64,000 nt of DNA, taken from Halobiforma lacisalsi AJ5. GTDB taxonomy: Archaea; Halobacteriota; Halobacteria; Halobacteriales; Natrialbaceae. The DNA lies in the NCBI RefSeq assembly GCF_000226975.2, contig NZ_CP019285.1:1364001-1428000 (forward strand), in the 5' to 3' direction. Shown piece after piece: positions 1-7,856 of this stretch. Made by a program: the position numbers and the translations under genes. The notes beneath the pieces are model-generated. The model was given only the letters and a program-made list of their open reading frames with translations. It was not told the DNA's origin and did no database searches. Positions within the stretch are counted from its first letter, which is position 1. Each line of letters begins with the position of its first letter.

Positions 1-897
1 GGCGTCATCGGACTCGGACGCATGGGCCGGATCGTCGTCGATCGACTCCTCGCGGCGGATCACGACGTCGTCGCCTTCGATATCGACGACGACGCGGTCG
101 ACGCGGCTGCGGACGCCGGTGCGGAGCCGGCCGACTCGATCCCGAATCTCGCGACGCGACTGGACGACGGCGGAAACCACAAGCGCATCTGGCTCATGGT
201 CCCCGCCGGTGACCCCGTCGACGCCGCCCTCGAGGAACTCGAGCCCCACCTGGAGCCCGAGGACGTGGTCGTCGACGGCGGCAACTCCTACTTCGAGGAC
301 TCCGTTCGGCGTGCGGAGTCCTGTCCGGCGGCGTACCTCGACTGTGGGACCTCCGGCGGCCCCGCGGGCGCCGAACTGGGCTTCTCGCTGATGATCGGCG
401 GTCCCGAGGACGCCTACGCGGACCTCGAGCCCGCTTTCGACGCCGTCGCCACCGGTCCCGATGGCCACGAGCGGATGGGGCCCTCGGGCTCGGGTCACTA
501 CGTGAAGATGATACACAACGGCGTCGAGTACGCGCTGATGCAGGCCTACGGCGAGGGCTTCGAGTTACTCCACGAGGGCCGGTACGACCTGGACCTCGAG
601 TCGGTCGCCTCCGTCTGGAACAACGGCGCGGTGATCCGCTCGTGGCTGTTGGAACTCTGCGAGGAGGCGTTCCGCGAGGAGGGCAACGACCTCGGCGACG
701 TCGCCGACCGGGTCGAGGGCGGTTCGACGGGTACCTGGACGGTCCAGGAGGGCTTGGAGCAAGAGGTACCGCTGCCGTTGATCTACACGGCCCTGGGCGA
801 ACGGTTCGGTTCCCGGGCGGAGGACGGGCGGTTCTCCCGTCGGCTCGCCAGCCGGCTCCGGTACGGGTTCGGTCGCCACGACGTCCCGCGGCGGTAA
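1..897 (+). CDS. gndA: 6-phosphogluconate dehydrogenase (5'-truncated by window edge)
   Basis: Oxidative decarboxylation of 6-phosphogluconate to ribulose 5-phosphate in the cytoplasmic oxidative pentose phosphate pathway. The reading frame is open from base 1 and begins within the Rossmann motif GVIGLGRMG, so only a few N-terminal codons are missing; the ATG at 22 is internal to that motif and is not the start. Family signatures seen are DGGNS, the GTSGGPAGAELG substrate loop, and GHYVKMIHNGVEY with the catalytic Lys. The length (about 300 aa) fits the short 6PGDH type rather than the 470-aa form. Cofactor preference (NAD or NADP) cannot be read safely. The function is certain from the motifs; the gene symbol follows haloarchaeal usage. 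Confidence 0.93.
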   Translation, partial: GVIGLGRMGRIVVDRLLAADHDVVAFDIDDDAVDAAADAGAEPADSIPNLATRLDDGGNHKRIWLMVPAGDPVDAALEELEPHLEPEDVVVDGGNSYFEDSVRRAESCPAAYLDCGTSGGPAGAELGFSLMIGGPEDAYADLEPAFDAVATGPDGHERMGPSGSGHYVKMIHNGVEYALMQAYGEGFELLHEGRYDLDLESVASVWNNGAVIRSWLLELCEEAFREEGNDLGDVADRVEGGSTGTWTVQEGLEQEVPLPLIYTALGERFGSRAEDGRFSRRLASRLRYGFGRHDVPRR

Positions 898-1079
898 TTC
901 GTCTCTCACGAAAGATTTCCGCTCGGGGGAGACCCGACGAATTCCGAAACGGCTAAACCAACTCTCGTATTATCCTTCCTAAGGACGCTCTGTGACGCTA
1001 TATCACGGTGGCTTCCCGAACTGTCACGAAACTCTGAGGGTAATTCGATCGATACAGTTCGGCTCGGAATTTTGAGGAA

Positions 1080-1090
1080 CATACTTTACT
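1080..1090 (+). promoter_or_regulatory. TATA-like element of the HalOD1 gene
   Basis: CATACTTTACT lies centred about 28 nt before the ATG at 1113, and no Shine-Dalgarno sequence intervenes. This spacing fits a leaderless transcript. Inferred from position only. Confidence 0.4.
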
Positions 1091-1112
1091 GGTGCTGCCG
1101 TGAGCAGTAGTT

Positions 1113-1427
1113 ATGAACTCTCCCTCTCCCCAGTCCGCGGCGACGGTAGCGGTCGACGGCGACCGACGACCGAGTATGGCCATCGTCGAACTCGTCGCGC
1201 GGGAAACCGGTACCGACGTCGTCGAACTCGCGCCGCTCTACGACGCCATCGATCCCGACGTACTCGACTCGCTTCTTCGATCGGACGGCTTCTCCTCCCT
1301 CGAGTTCCGCTACGAGGGGCGAACAGTCGTTCTAGAGGACGCCAGTGACGAGGTTCGAATTTCGCTGCAAAACGACGCCACCGCGGACGCCAGCGGAGAC
1401 GTCGTCGATACCGAGTCCTCGATTTAA
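1113..1427 (+). CDS. HalOD1 domain protein
   Basis: Stand-alone 104-aa protein with one HalOD1 output domain, a small module found almost only in Halobacteria, often attached to or near signal-transduction proteins. The domain covers roughly residues 20-90: a helix 'MAIVELVARETGTDVVEL', the hallmark APLYDAIDPDVLDSL, then the strand region FRYEGRTVVLEDASDEVRI. The acidic, Thr/Ser-rich tail is low complexity. The gene is monocistronic, with a TATA-like box close to the ATG. No partner gene sits beside it. The biochemical role of HalOD1 is unknown; involvement in signalling is a family-level inference. A second single-domain HalOD1 protein is at 55392-55751. Confidence 0.8.
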   Translation: MNSPSPQSAATVAVDGDRRPSMAIVELVARETGTDVVELAPLYDAIDPDVLDSLLRSDGFSSLEFRYEGRTVVLEDASDEVRISLQNDATADASGDVVDTESSI

Positions 1428-1476
1428 GCACGCGCGATTTTTCCGGACGCTTCGATCGGTTTACCAGCGACGGTGC

Positions 1477-2690
1477 TCACACCGGCTCGCGGAGCGCCCA
1501 GACGTCTTCGGTCGGCTCGAGGTCGCTGGGCTCGCTGCCCCGCTCGGTCAGTATTCCTGTGTGGTACAGCATCGCCTTCAACTGGAAGACGGTCGGCGAG
1601 TGATAGATCTCGCCCCGCTCGAGAGGTCCTCGCCGGAGGTTGCCGTCCTCGGTGAGTACCCGTCGGCGGACGTCGTCGTCGCCCCGGACGAACAGTTCGA
1701 CGGCGAAGGCGGGGAACTGCTCGTGGAGCCACTCGACGACGTCGACGAGCGACGGCTCCGTGATCCCGTGGTCGTGCATGGCCTGGAGTTCCCCCACGAG
1801 CAGTTCCGTCGCCTCGTAGTCGAACACCACGCGGCGGGCCAGCCTGCCCCACGCCGGGGCCAGGTCGACGAACCGCTTCGGCGAGCCGTGCCACGCCGCG
1901 AACTCCTCGAGGGCGGACTCGACGCCACCGTGCCGGGACTTCGCGAACCGAATCACTTCCGCGCCCAGCGACGTGGGTTCGATCCGTGGGCCGTCCTCGA
2001 TCAGTCCGAGGAACGCGGCCCCGCGCCGGGCGTCCGCGACGGCGTCGACCACGTCGTGAGTCGACAGTACGGTTGCGGTGTCGCCGTCGGCGTACTCCGC
2101 GAGGACGTAACCGAGGTAGTTCTTCGGGTGGTTCAGCCCGAACGACTGGTCCGCGACGCCCCGGGCGCCGGCCTGGAACCGCAGCGCCCGCGCCTCGGTC
2201 GTCGTCCGGTTGCCGACGACGCGGGGCACCTCGAGGGCGTCCACGTTCCCCGCGGCGTCGACGCCGAGCACGCCGACGTTCAGCTCCCGGGCGAGCGTCC
2301 GATCCGTCTCCGAGACCGACCCGGCGGGGACGGCGACGTACGCGACGTTCGCCTCGCCGAGCCGATCGTGGGCCTGGACGATCCCCCGCTGGGTGTCGAC
2401 GCCGCCGCTTGCGAACCCCTTGGCCTCGACGGCGATCAGCGGCGGCTCGTCGCCGAGCCGAGTGTCCGGACGCCGACGAGGTCGGGGTAGCCGCCGCCGA
2501 CCCGGACGTGGTTGAACGGCGCCAGCAGGTCGCGAACCGCCGGCTCGATCGGCCGTCCGGGGCGCCACTCGTCCTGCGAGAACTGCGTGTCGGCGACGGC
2601 GTAGGAGCCGTCGTCCTCGCCCGGGAAGAGGCGCTGCTTGGTGTGGGCGAGCACCTGTGGTTCCGACAGCGACTCTGCCGCGCTGCTCAT
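1477..2690 (-). pseudogene. PD-(D/E)XK nuclease-like protein, frameshifted by a 5-bp tandem duplication
   Basis: The N-terminal part starts at ATG 2690 (MSSAAESLSEPQVL) and runs in one frame to about 2453; the rest continues in the neighbouring frame to the stop at 1477. The junction holds a direct duplication of 5 bp (coding strand CTCGG CTCGG; plus strand 2453-2462). Removing one copy joins the frames exactly as VGVRTLGDEPPLIAVEAKG and gives about 402 aa. This join also completes a PD-(D/E)XK-like core: GGYPDLVGV (Asp) followed by IAVEAKG (E-x-K), so a nuclease or restriction-endonuclease fold is plausible. The remaining about 300 residues hold no motif I recognise. The frameshift could be a real mutation, a reversible slippage or a sequencing error. 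No methylase partner is adjacent. Confidence 0.7.
2453..2462. repeat. 5-bp tandem duplication causing a frameshift
   Basis: CCGAG CCGAG on the plus strand. One unit is in excess relative to the reading frame of the nuclease-like gene: deleting either copy restores a continuous ORF across the predicted catalytic core. Confidence 0.75.
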
Positions 2691-2760
2691 ACGAGCTGGC
2701 TTGCGACCGCGCCCCCATAACAGTACCTGGCTCCGCCGGTACCGAACGCGGTGGACGTGC

Positions 2761-2937
2761 CTACCGGCGGGCGGACAGAGCCAGCGCTATCGAGCCGCTC
2801 AGGATCGCTCCGGCAGCCGCGGACGATACCAGTCCGAGCACGAGGCTCCCCTCGGTTATCGCCGCGATCGCACCACCGGCCACGGCACCGGCGCCGCCCG
2901 CAGCCCCGATTACCGTCTCATCCGGAACGTCGCTCAT
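2761..2937 (-). CDS. Small Gly/Ala-rich hydrophobic protein
   Basis: Predicted 58-aa protein, MSDVPDETVIGAAGGAGAV at the N-terminus, followed by two hydrophobic Gly/Ala/Leu segments separated by a short 'TEGS' turn. It would be a membrane hairpin. I start it at ATG 2937; an upstream in-frame start at 2967 would add ten residues of non-hydrophobic sequence. It is adjacent to another small membrane gene (3054-3239) on the same strand. No family is recognised, and the composition could also arise by chance in GC-rich DNA, so confidence is moderate. Confidence 0.45.
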   Translation of the reverse strand: MSDVPDETVIGAAGGAGAVAGGAIAAITEGSLVLGLVSSAAAGAILSGSIALALSARR

Positions 2938-3053
2938 ACCCGGACCGTTCGACTGGAGCACAGTCAACGTGGCGATCGAACGACATGTCCGCGGTGGATC
3001 GCCACACGGGCTCTCTATCTAGCTGCGCCGGGTGCTCCGGTAACTACAGTCGC

Positions 3054-3239
3054 TTACGGTTCGGACGTAACGAACAGAACAACGAGTGCGAGACCCATCG
3101 TTACCGCGGACAGCGGTTCCCAGTTACCCGTCTTTCCCACGTAGTAGGTCGCTGTACAGGCCGCCATAATTCCGAGCAAAGAGACAGCTATCTCCACTTT
3201 CTCGTCGACGACGATCTTCGGTACGGTGTGCTCGCTCAC
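3054..3239 (-). CDS. Small two-helix membrane protein
   Basis: 61-aa protein with a charged N-terminus (MSEHTVPKIVVDEKVEIAV) and two predicted membrane helices, around residues 17-34 and 43-58. The start codon is GTG at 3239. An AT-rich stretch with TATATTTTATTTAA-like sequence lies 20-30 nt upstream (3255-3270), suggesting leaderless expression. That promoter placement is the main support for a real gene. No homologous family is recognised and no function is assigned. It may share a transcript with the hydrophobic ORF at 2761-2937. Confidence 0.55.
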   Translation of the reverse strand: MSEHTVPKIVVDEKVEIAVSLLGIMAACTATYYVGKTGNWEPLSAVTMGLALVVLFVTSEP

Positions 3240-3636
3240 GGGCGGGTTTTATTCATATATTTTATTTAACCATTATGATTGCTGGAGGGTGTGATCCGAT
3301 TTCCCGTCCGGACTGAACGCGAGTGTTCCCCTCTCCGAATACAACTACTCACCGTTCGCGCTTCCCCGGGGAGGACTACCCGCTGACGGTCACCGCAGCG
3401 ACGACGCTCCCTCGAGTTCGCTCCGGCTCCGGCTCCGGCCAGCGAGCCGATCGGCCCGAGCGCGGCGAGCGCGAGGCCCGCCCCCGGATGACCGACCCGG
3501 GATCGAACAGGGGGCCAGCCAGAGTCCGACGACCGCCGCTCGAGGGGAGCGGGAGCGACCGTCGGGACGTCCCTTGGTGACTCCACTCACCGAGACCGGG
3601 ACGCCTGTTTTGTACCTCGAGCCCGTCTATCCCCAC
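3240..3636. other. Gene-free region with promoter-like AT tract
   Basis: About 400 bases without a convincing gene. The first 50 bases are AT-rich (ATTCATATATTTTATTTAACC) and probably hold the promoter of the minus-strand gene at 3054-3239. Bases 3418-3440 carry a short (CTCCGG)n-like run. The open frame at 3266-3586 has no recognisable features and looks like GC-rich noise. Confidence 0.5.
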
Positions 3637-4047
3637 GTGACCGACACCCAGGACACGTTCGTCTTCGACGACGACTGCGGGTTCTGTACCTGGTGGGCCG
3701 ACTTCTTCGACGAGCACACCGACCTTCGGATCGTCGGCTTCAGCGACCTGTCCCCCGAGTTGCGCGACCGCCTGCCGGAAAACTACGAGGCCTGCTCACA
3801 TCTGGTGACCGACGACCGGGTCTACTCCTGTGGCGCGTCGATCGAGGAGGCGTTCGTCCGCTCGGACGTCGCCGGACCGCTCCGGGACGTCGTCCCGTTT
3901 CTCCGGAACTTCGAGGACTACGAACGGCTCCGCGAGCGATGGTATCGGTCGATCGCCGACGAGCGGGACCGCTGGGGCCAGTTCGTCTCGAAGACGCCGC
4001 CGGCGAGCGGCGACGGCGACGAGGCGGACGACTCGACCTCGAGCTAG
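3637..4047 (+). CDS. DCC-family (DUF393) thiol-disulfide oxidoreductase-like protein
   Basis: Member of the DCC family, named for an N-terminal D-C-x-x-C motif seen here as FDDDCGFC just after the start. The family is predicted to have a thioredoxin-like fold; enzymatic activity is unproven. I choose GTG 3637 (VTDTQDTFVFDDDCGFC) because the family normally begins a few residues before the motif; an upstream TTG at 3574 would add 21 residues without family similarity. The body contains the usual second half: SCGASIEEAFVR, and FLRNFEDYERLRERWYRSIADERDRWG. The C-terminus is an acidic/serine tail. It is transcribed towards the convergent aldolase gene. Confidence 0.75.
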   Translation: MTDTQDTFVFDDDCGFCTWWADFFDEHTDLRIVGFSDLSPELRDRLPENYEACSHLVTDDRVYSCGASIEEAFVRSDVAGPLRDVVPFLRNFEDYERLRERWYRSIADERDRWGQFVSKTPPASGDGDEADDSTSS

Positions 4048-4177
4048 CTCCCCGGTGCCGTCCCCTCGGAACCCGCATCCGGGGGTCCTCGAGGACCGCC
4101 GGCTGGACCTGGCTCCCGACCCGTTCCTGCCGCCACGAGTCGCCCTTCCCGTTTTTCGGATGCCGCCCCGATACCGA

Positions 4178-4984
4178 TCACTCTTCGTCCCTTTCGCGTT
4201 CACCCTCGTACTCGGTCAGCCACGACCGCACGACCCCCTGTACCGCGCCGGTTGTACTCCCGAGGTTCAGCAACTGGTAACCCGCATCGGCCTTCTCGTT
4301 GACGTCGTCCATTCCGAACCCGAGGCCGCCCAGCGGGACGTCCGCCTCGAGCGCCCCCGTCCGGATCTCCTCGACCAGTTCCTCGACGTCCTCGTGGGCC
4401 GGCTCGCCGGGGTGGCCCGTCGCGACGGCCAGATCAAGCGGCCCGGCGAAGACGAACCCGAGTTCCGGCACCGACAGGATCTCCTCGAGGTTCTCGACCG
4501 CGGTCGGGTGTTCGATCGTCGCGCCGACGACGATTTCGTCGTCCTCGGTCGCCGCGTAGTCCGCGGTCGTCCCCCAGCGGCTCGCCCGCGGGTTCGCAAA
4601 GCCCCGCCGGCCCGGCTCGCCGTCGTACTCGAACCGGGCCGCACGCACCGCCTGCCGGACGTCGTCGGCACTCTCGACCCGCGAGACGAACAGGTTTCGG
4701 ACGCCCGCGTCGAGGACCTTCCTGACCGTCCCGGGATCGGGGTCGGGCAACCGGACGAGCAGTTCCGTCCCCGACGTGTCCGCGGCCCGCAGGAGCTCCT
4801 CGAGGCGGTCGCCGTCCCGCGGGCTCGGACCGCCGTGTTCCAGATCGATCCAGACGAAATCCAGCCCGAGTTCGCCGTACAGTTCGACCAGCGCCGGCGA
4901 GTAGGTACTCTCGAGAACGCCCAGCGCGACGGTATCGGACTCGAGCGTCCGGCGGAGCGAGTTGATCCGCGGTGAACTCGTCAT
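4178..4984 (-). CDS. HpcH/HpaI-family aldolase
   Basis: Class II, metal-dependent aldolase of the 4-hydroxy-2-oxoheptanedioate / 2-dehydro-3-deoxyglucarate aldolase family, cleaving or forming 2-keto-3-deoxy acids in the cytoplasm. Motifs in a TIM barrel: FVWIDLEHGG (near residues 43-52), LLVRLPD, the metal-site Glu region VGATIEHPTAVENLEEI, and FAGPLDLAVATG. Length (268 aa) is standard. The true substrate cannot be inferred: no hydroxyphenylacetate or glucarate degradation genes are nearby. It is divergent from the cupin gene at 5068; the two starts are 83 bp apart and may share a promoter region. Confidence 0.85.
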   Translation of the reverse strand: MTSSPRINSLRRTLESDTVALGVLESTYSPALVELYGELGLDFVWIDLEHGGPSPRDGDRLEELLRAADTSGTELLVRLPDPDPGTVRKVLDAGVRNLFVSRVESADDVRQAVRAARFEYDGEPGRRGFANPRASRWGTTADYAATEDDEIVVGATIEHPTAVENLEEILSVPELGFVFAGPLDLAVATGHPGEPAHEDVEELVEEIRTGALEADVPLGGLGFGMDDVNEKADAGYQLLNLGSTTGAVQGVVRSWLTEYEGERERDEE

Positions 4985-5067
4985 GGGCGACGGACACCGG
5001 TGGCGAAAATAAACGTTGGCGGCGAGGCTGCGGGGGACTATTTGTGGCGGGGCGACCGAGCGAGTCC

Positions 5068-5577
5068 ATGGAGCGACTCTCGATCGACGACCTCGAGCCC
5101 GACCCGTACGACGACGACCTCCACACCGACCGCCGCGACCTCACGGGGCCGCTGTCGCTCGCGAACGTCTCGATCGTCCGGTACGCCCTCGAACCGGGCG
5201 AGCGGTTCAGCGGCGCGGCCCACGCCCATCCCGATCAGGAGGAGGTCTTCGTCGTCCTCGAGGGGGAGGCGACGTTCGAGGTCGGGCAGGCGACGGACGA
5301 CGGTGGCCCGCGGACGGTCACGGTCTGCGAGAACGAGGCGATCAGGTTCGCGCCCGGGGAGTTCCAGACGGGGTGGAACGACGTCGACAACGACGAGCGA
5401 CTGGTCGCGCTGGGGCTGGGCGCACCCCGGGAGAGCGGGGACGTCCTGGTCGATCGGATTCCCGTCCTCGGCGAGGGGTCGGTGATCTGTCCGGATTGCG
5501 GGCACGAACACCTGCGGATTGGCGAGGATGGACTCGTCTGTCCCGCGTGTGGGGCGACGACGACCGTCGAGGAGTAA
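5068..5577 (+). CDS. Cupin protein with C-terminal zinc ribbon
   Basis: 169 aa starting at ATG 5068 (MERLSIDDLEPDPYDDD); the open frame extends upstream but without family-like sequence. Residues about 30-115 form a single cupin barrel: motif 1 contains HAHPDQEEVFVVLEGEATFEVG with the HxH and Glu metal ligands; motif 2 (RFAPGEFQTGWND) lacks the usual His, so metal binding may be incomplete. The last 35 residues form a four-Cys zinc ribbon (CPDCG ... CPACG). A cupin-ribbon fusion of this type suggests a small-molecule or regulatory binding role, not a defined enzyme. Convergent with the sulfatase-like gene, 19 bp apart. Confidence 0.78.
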   Translation: MERLSIDDLEPDPYDDDLHTDRRDLTGPLSLANVSIVRYALEPGERFSGAAHAHPDQEEVFVVLEGEATFEVGQATDDGGPRTVTVCENEAIRFAPGEFQTGWNDVDNDERLVALGLGAPRESGDVLVDRIPVLGEGSVICPDCGHEHLRIGEDGLVCPACGATTTVEE

Positions 5578-5596
5578 ATCCGACGACGTCGACGGG

Positions 5597-7126
5597 TCAG
5601 AGGTAGCCGAGATCCGCGAGCCGTTCTTTCGTTCCGGCCCCCATCTCGACGTCCTCGCCTGTAGCCTCCCCGGACAGGGATCCGAGTTCCTCCTCGAGTC
5701 GGTTCCGTACCCTCCGAACCTGCTCCCGGTTCTCGTCGCTGCGGTCCGTCCGCTCGCTGGGATCTGTCGGTACGTGGTGTAACCGCTCGTAGCCGTCGCT
5801 GCCCTGGACGTACTTGTACTCGAGCGTGCGGACCGCCCGGAGCCGACGGTCGAACTGCCGGACGCGCTCGGGGATCGCGTCCTCGCCGAACCTGGCCTCG
5901 AGGCGCTCGATCGACGGCTGCGGGGCGACGTATTCGGCGAAGGCGGCTTCGCGGACGTTTGCGGTACCGCTCGTTCCCACACCCTGGTCCCCCGCTGCCG
6001 TCACCGCGGGCAACATCGACCGCCCCGCCCCCTGGTCGCGAAGCGCCGGGTCGTCGACGCCGGCGGCCTCGAGCAGCGTGAGCGGGAGGTCGAGCAACTG
6101 GACGAGGTCGGACCGCCGGCCGACGCCCGTGAAGGGGCCGCCGTGTGCGACCAGCGGGACGTTCAACAGCGTGTCGTAGAGGTTGTACTGGTGGCCGAAG
6201 AAGTCCCGCTCGCCGATGTGCTCGCCGTGGTCGCCACAGACGACCAGCAAGGTGTCCTCCCACTCGTCCGCATCCTCGAGGGCCGCACGGAGCTCGGCGA
6301 GCTGGTCGTCGACGTAGGCCAGTTCGGCCCGGTACAGGCCACGGAGGGCGGCGAACTCGCGGTCGGAGAGTTCGTAGTCCCCGCAGTCGTAGGCGCGGGG
6401 ATCCTGCCGGACGTCGACGGCCTCCTCGTAGCTCGTGTGGTCGGGGAGAAACCGCTCGGCGTACTCGCGCGGCGGATCGTACTCGACGTGGGGTTCGATG
6501 AAGTTACAGAACAGGAAGAAGGGTCGGTCGTCGTCCCGGCCGGCGAGCCAGTCGCCGATCCAGGTCGTCGTCCGGTCCGCGCCGTCGTCGCCGGCCGGCT
6601 GGAGCAACTCGCTGTAGAGGACGTTCGCGGCGTTGACGAAGGGATTCCCATCGAAGAGCCGATCGCGGGCCGCCTGGAGCTTCTCCCGTCGGTCCTCTCC
6701 CCGAACGACCGCTCCCATGTCGGTGTCGGACTGGATGTACTGCCACCCTTTCCGCAACTCGTCGAAGCCCCGGTGGAAGCCGAACTCCTCTGTCAGCCAC
6801 GTGTTGTTCGAGACGCCTATCGTCCGAAACCCGGCTTCGGAAAACGCCTCGGGGAGCGTCCGGAGGTCGCCGTCGAGGTAGGTGTGTCCGCCGTGAGCGC
6901 CGTGCTCCGACGGGTAGGTTCCGGTGAACATCGAGGCGTGAGAAGGCAGCGTCCACGGGGCCGTCGCGAAGGCGTTGTCGAAGGCCGTCCCCTCCTCGGC
7001 GAGTTGTATCAGGGTCGGCGTCGTCCGTTCCCCCACGCTCGCGGCGCGAGCCGTGTCGAGGACGACAAGCGCCACGTTATTGACAGTCTCATGTGACTCG
7101 GAGTCACGTCCGTTGGATTCCGACAT
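5597..7126 (-). CDS. Sulfatase-like hydrolase, alkaline-phosphatase superfamily (Thr nucleophile type)
   Basis: 509-aa protein with the N-terminal metal site VVLDTARA (Asp near 24), the nucleophile region APWTLPSHASMFTGTYPSEHG near residues 56-76, and the distal metal motif CGDHGEHIGE. True sulfatases carry C/S-x-P-x-R for formylglycine; here the equivalent is T-L-P-S-H, so formylglycine cannot form and Thr59 is the likely nucleophile. That pattern fits phosphatase or phosphotransferase members of the superfamily (phosphodiesterase or LtaS-like), annotated as 'sulfatase' in many haloarchaea. No signal peptide is seen, so it appears cytoplasmic. Possible roles include metabolism of sulfated or phosphorylated glycans; the substrate is unknown. 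Confidence 0.82.
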   Translation of the reverse strand: MSESNGRDSESHETVNNVALVVLDTARAASVGERTTPTLIQLAEEGTAFDNAFATAPWTLPSHASMFTGTYPSEHGAHGGHTYLDGDLRTLPEAFSEAGFRTIGVSNNTWLTEEFGFHRGFDELRKGWQYIQSDTDMGAVVRGEDRREKLQAARDRLFDGNPFVNAANVLYSELLQPAGDDGADRTTTWIGDWLAGRDDDRPFFLFCNFIEPHVEYDPPREYAERFLPDHTSYEEAVDVRQDPRAYDCGDYELSDREFAALRGLYRAELAYVDDQLAELRAALEDADEWEDTLLVVCGDHGEHIGERDFFGHQYNLYDTLLNVPLVAHGGPFTGVGRRSDLVQLLDLPLTLLEAAGVDDPALRDQGAGRSMLPAVTAAGDQGVGTSGTANVREAAFAEYVAPQPSIERLEARFGEDAIPERVRQFDRRLRAVRTLEYKYVQGSDGYERLHHVPTDPSERTDRSDENREQVRRVRNRLEEELGSLSGEATGEDVEMGAGTKERLADLGYL

Positions 7127-7197
7127 GGTTGGTACACCCCCACTCCACCCCTCATGGAAAAGGCCGTCCGCCCGGACTATGCAGGTGCTTCACGGTA

Positions 7198-7211
7198 TCA
7201 CGATATCGTGA
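7198..7211. promoter_or_regulatory. 14-bp perfect palindrome in a divergent promoter region
   Basis: TCACGATATCGTGA is a perfect palindrome located between the divergent starts of the sulfatase-like gene (7126) and the CMD gene (7274). Its position and symmetry suggest an operator for a dimeric regulator. No regulator gene is adjacent. Confidence 0.45.
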
Positions 7212-7273
7212 CGCGACGCTCGCGCGACTTCTCGACCCCGAACGTTAACGCCCTCCGCGTTGACGCTGCGGCC

Positions 7274-7645
7274 ATGTCAGAGGAGACCGAGAACCCGATA
7301 GACCCCGAGGAACTGCCGTCGACCGCCGGCGAGTTCGCCGTGGAGTACCCCGACGTCTGGGACCGGTACGCCGATCTCGGCGAAGTCTGTGCCGCCAGCG
7401 GCCCGATCGACGGCGAAACGAAGCGACTGGTCAAACTCGCGCTCGCGGTCGCCGCCCAGTCGGAGGGCGCGGTCCACTCCCACGTCCGGCGTGCCCGCGA
7501 CGAAGGCGTCCCGCCGGAGACGCTGCGCCACGTCGCCGTGCTCTCGATCCCGACGATCGGGTTCCCGCAGGCGATGGCTGCACTGAGCTGGATCGACGAC
7601 CTGGTCGACGAAGGGGACGATACGGGGTCCGGAGCCCGAGAGTAG
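7274..7645 (+). CDS. Carboxymuconolactone decarboxylase (CMD/AhpD-like) family protein
   Basis: 123 aa from ATG 7274 (MSEETENPIDPEEL); an upstream start at 7154 is possible but the extension is not family-like and would cross the palindrome. The single all-alpha CMD domain covers residues about 20-110 (YPDVWDRYADLGEV, then DGETKRLVKLALAVAAQSEGAVHSHVRRA). AhpD-type peroxidases have C-x-x-C in the helix before the conserved His; here the segment is EGAVHSH with no Cys in the core, so a disulfide peroxidase mechanism is ruled out. The Glu and His residues are kept. Function is unknown; a decarboxylase or binding role is possible. Confidence 0.8.
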   Translation: MSEETENPIDPEELPSTAGEFAVEYPDVWDRYADLGEVCAASGPIDGETKRLVKLALAVAAQSEGAVHSHVRRARDEGVPPETLRHVAVLSIPTIGFPQAMAALSWIDDLVDEGDDTGSGARE

Positions 7646-7784
7646 CCTCGCCCGCGCCCCCGGCTTCGACGCCCCTAACTCCGTGGCCCCAGTCCCTCGA
7701 GTCGAGAACATGCCCGCGCCACGGTTTCCGGCCTCGATCTCGGAGTCGAACGACGGGGGAGACGCCGACGGCACCGCCGGTTCC

Positions 7785-7820
7785 GATGCCAATGCTGATG
7801 CCGATGCCAATGCCGATGCC
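7785..7820 (+). repeat. Hexanucleotide tandem repeat (GATGCC/AATGCC)6 before truA
   Basis: Six consecutive 6-mers of GATGCC or AATGCC/T, translated in the truA frame as alternating DA and NA. It lies upstream of the conserved TruA start but within a frame that is open from ATG 7710. Confidence 0.8.
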
Positions 7821-7856
7821 GCTTCCGGTACCGACGGCGACTCGAGTTCCGGGTCC

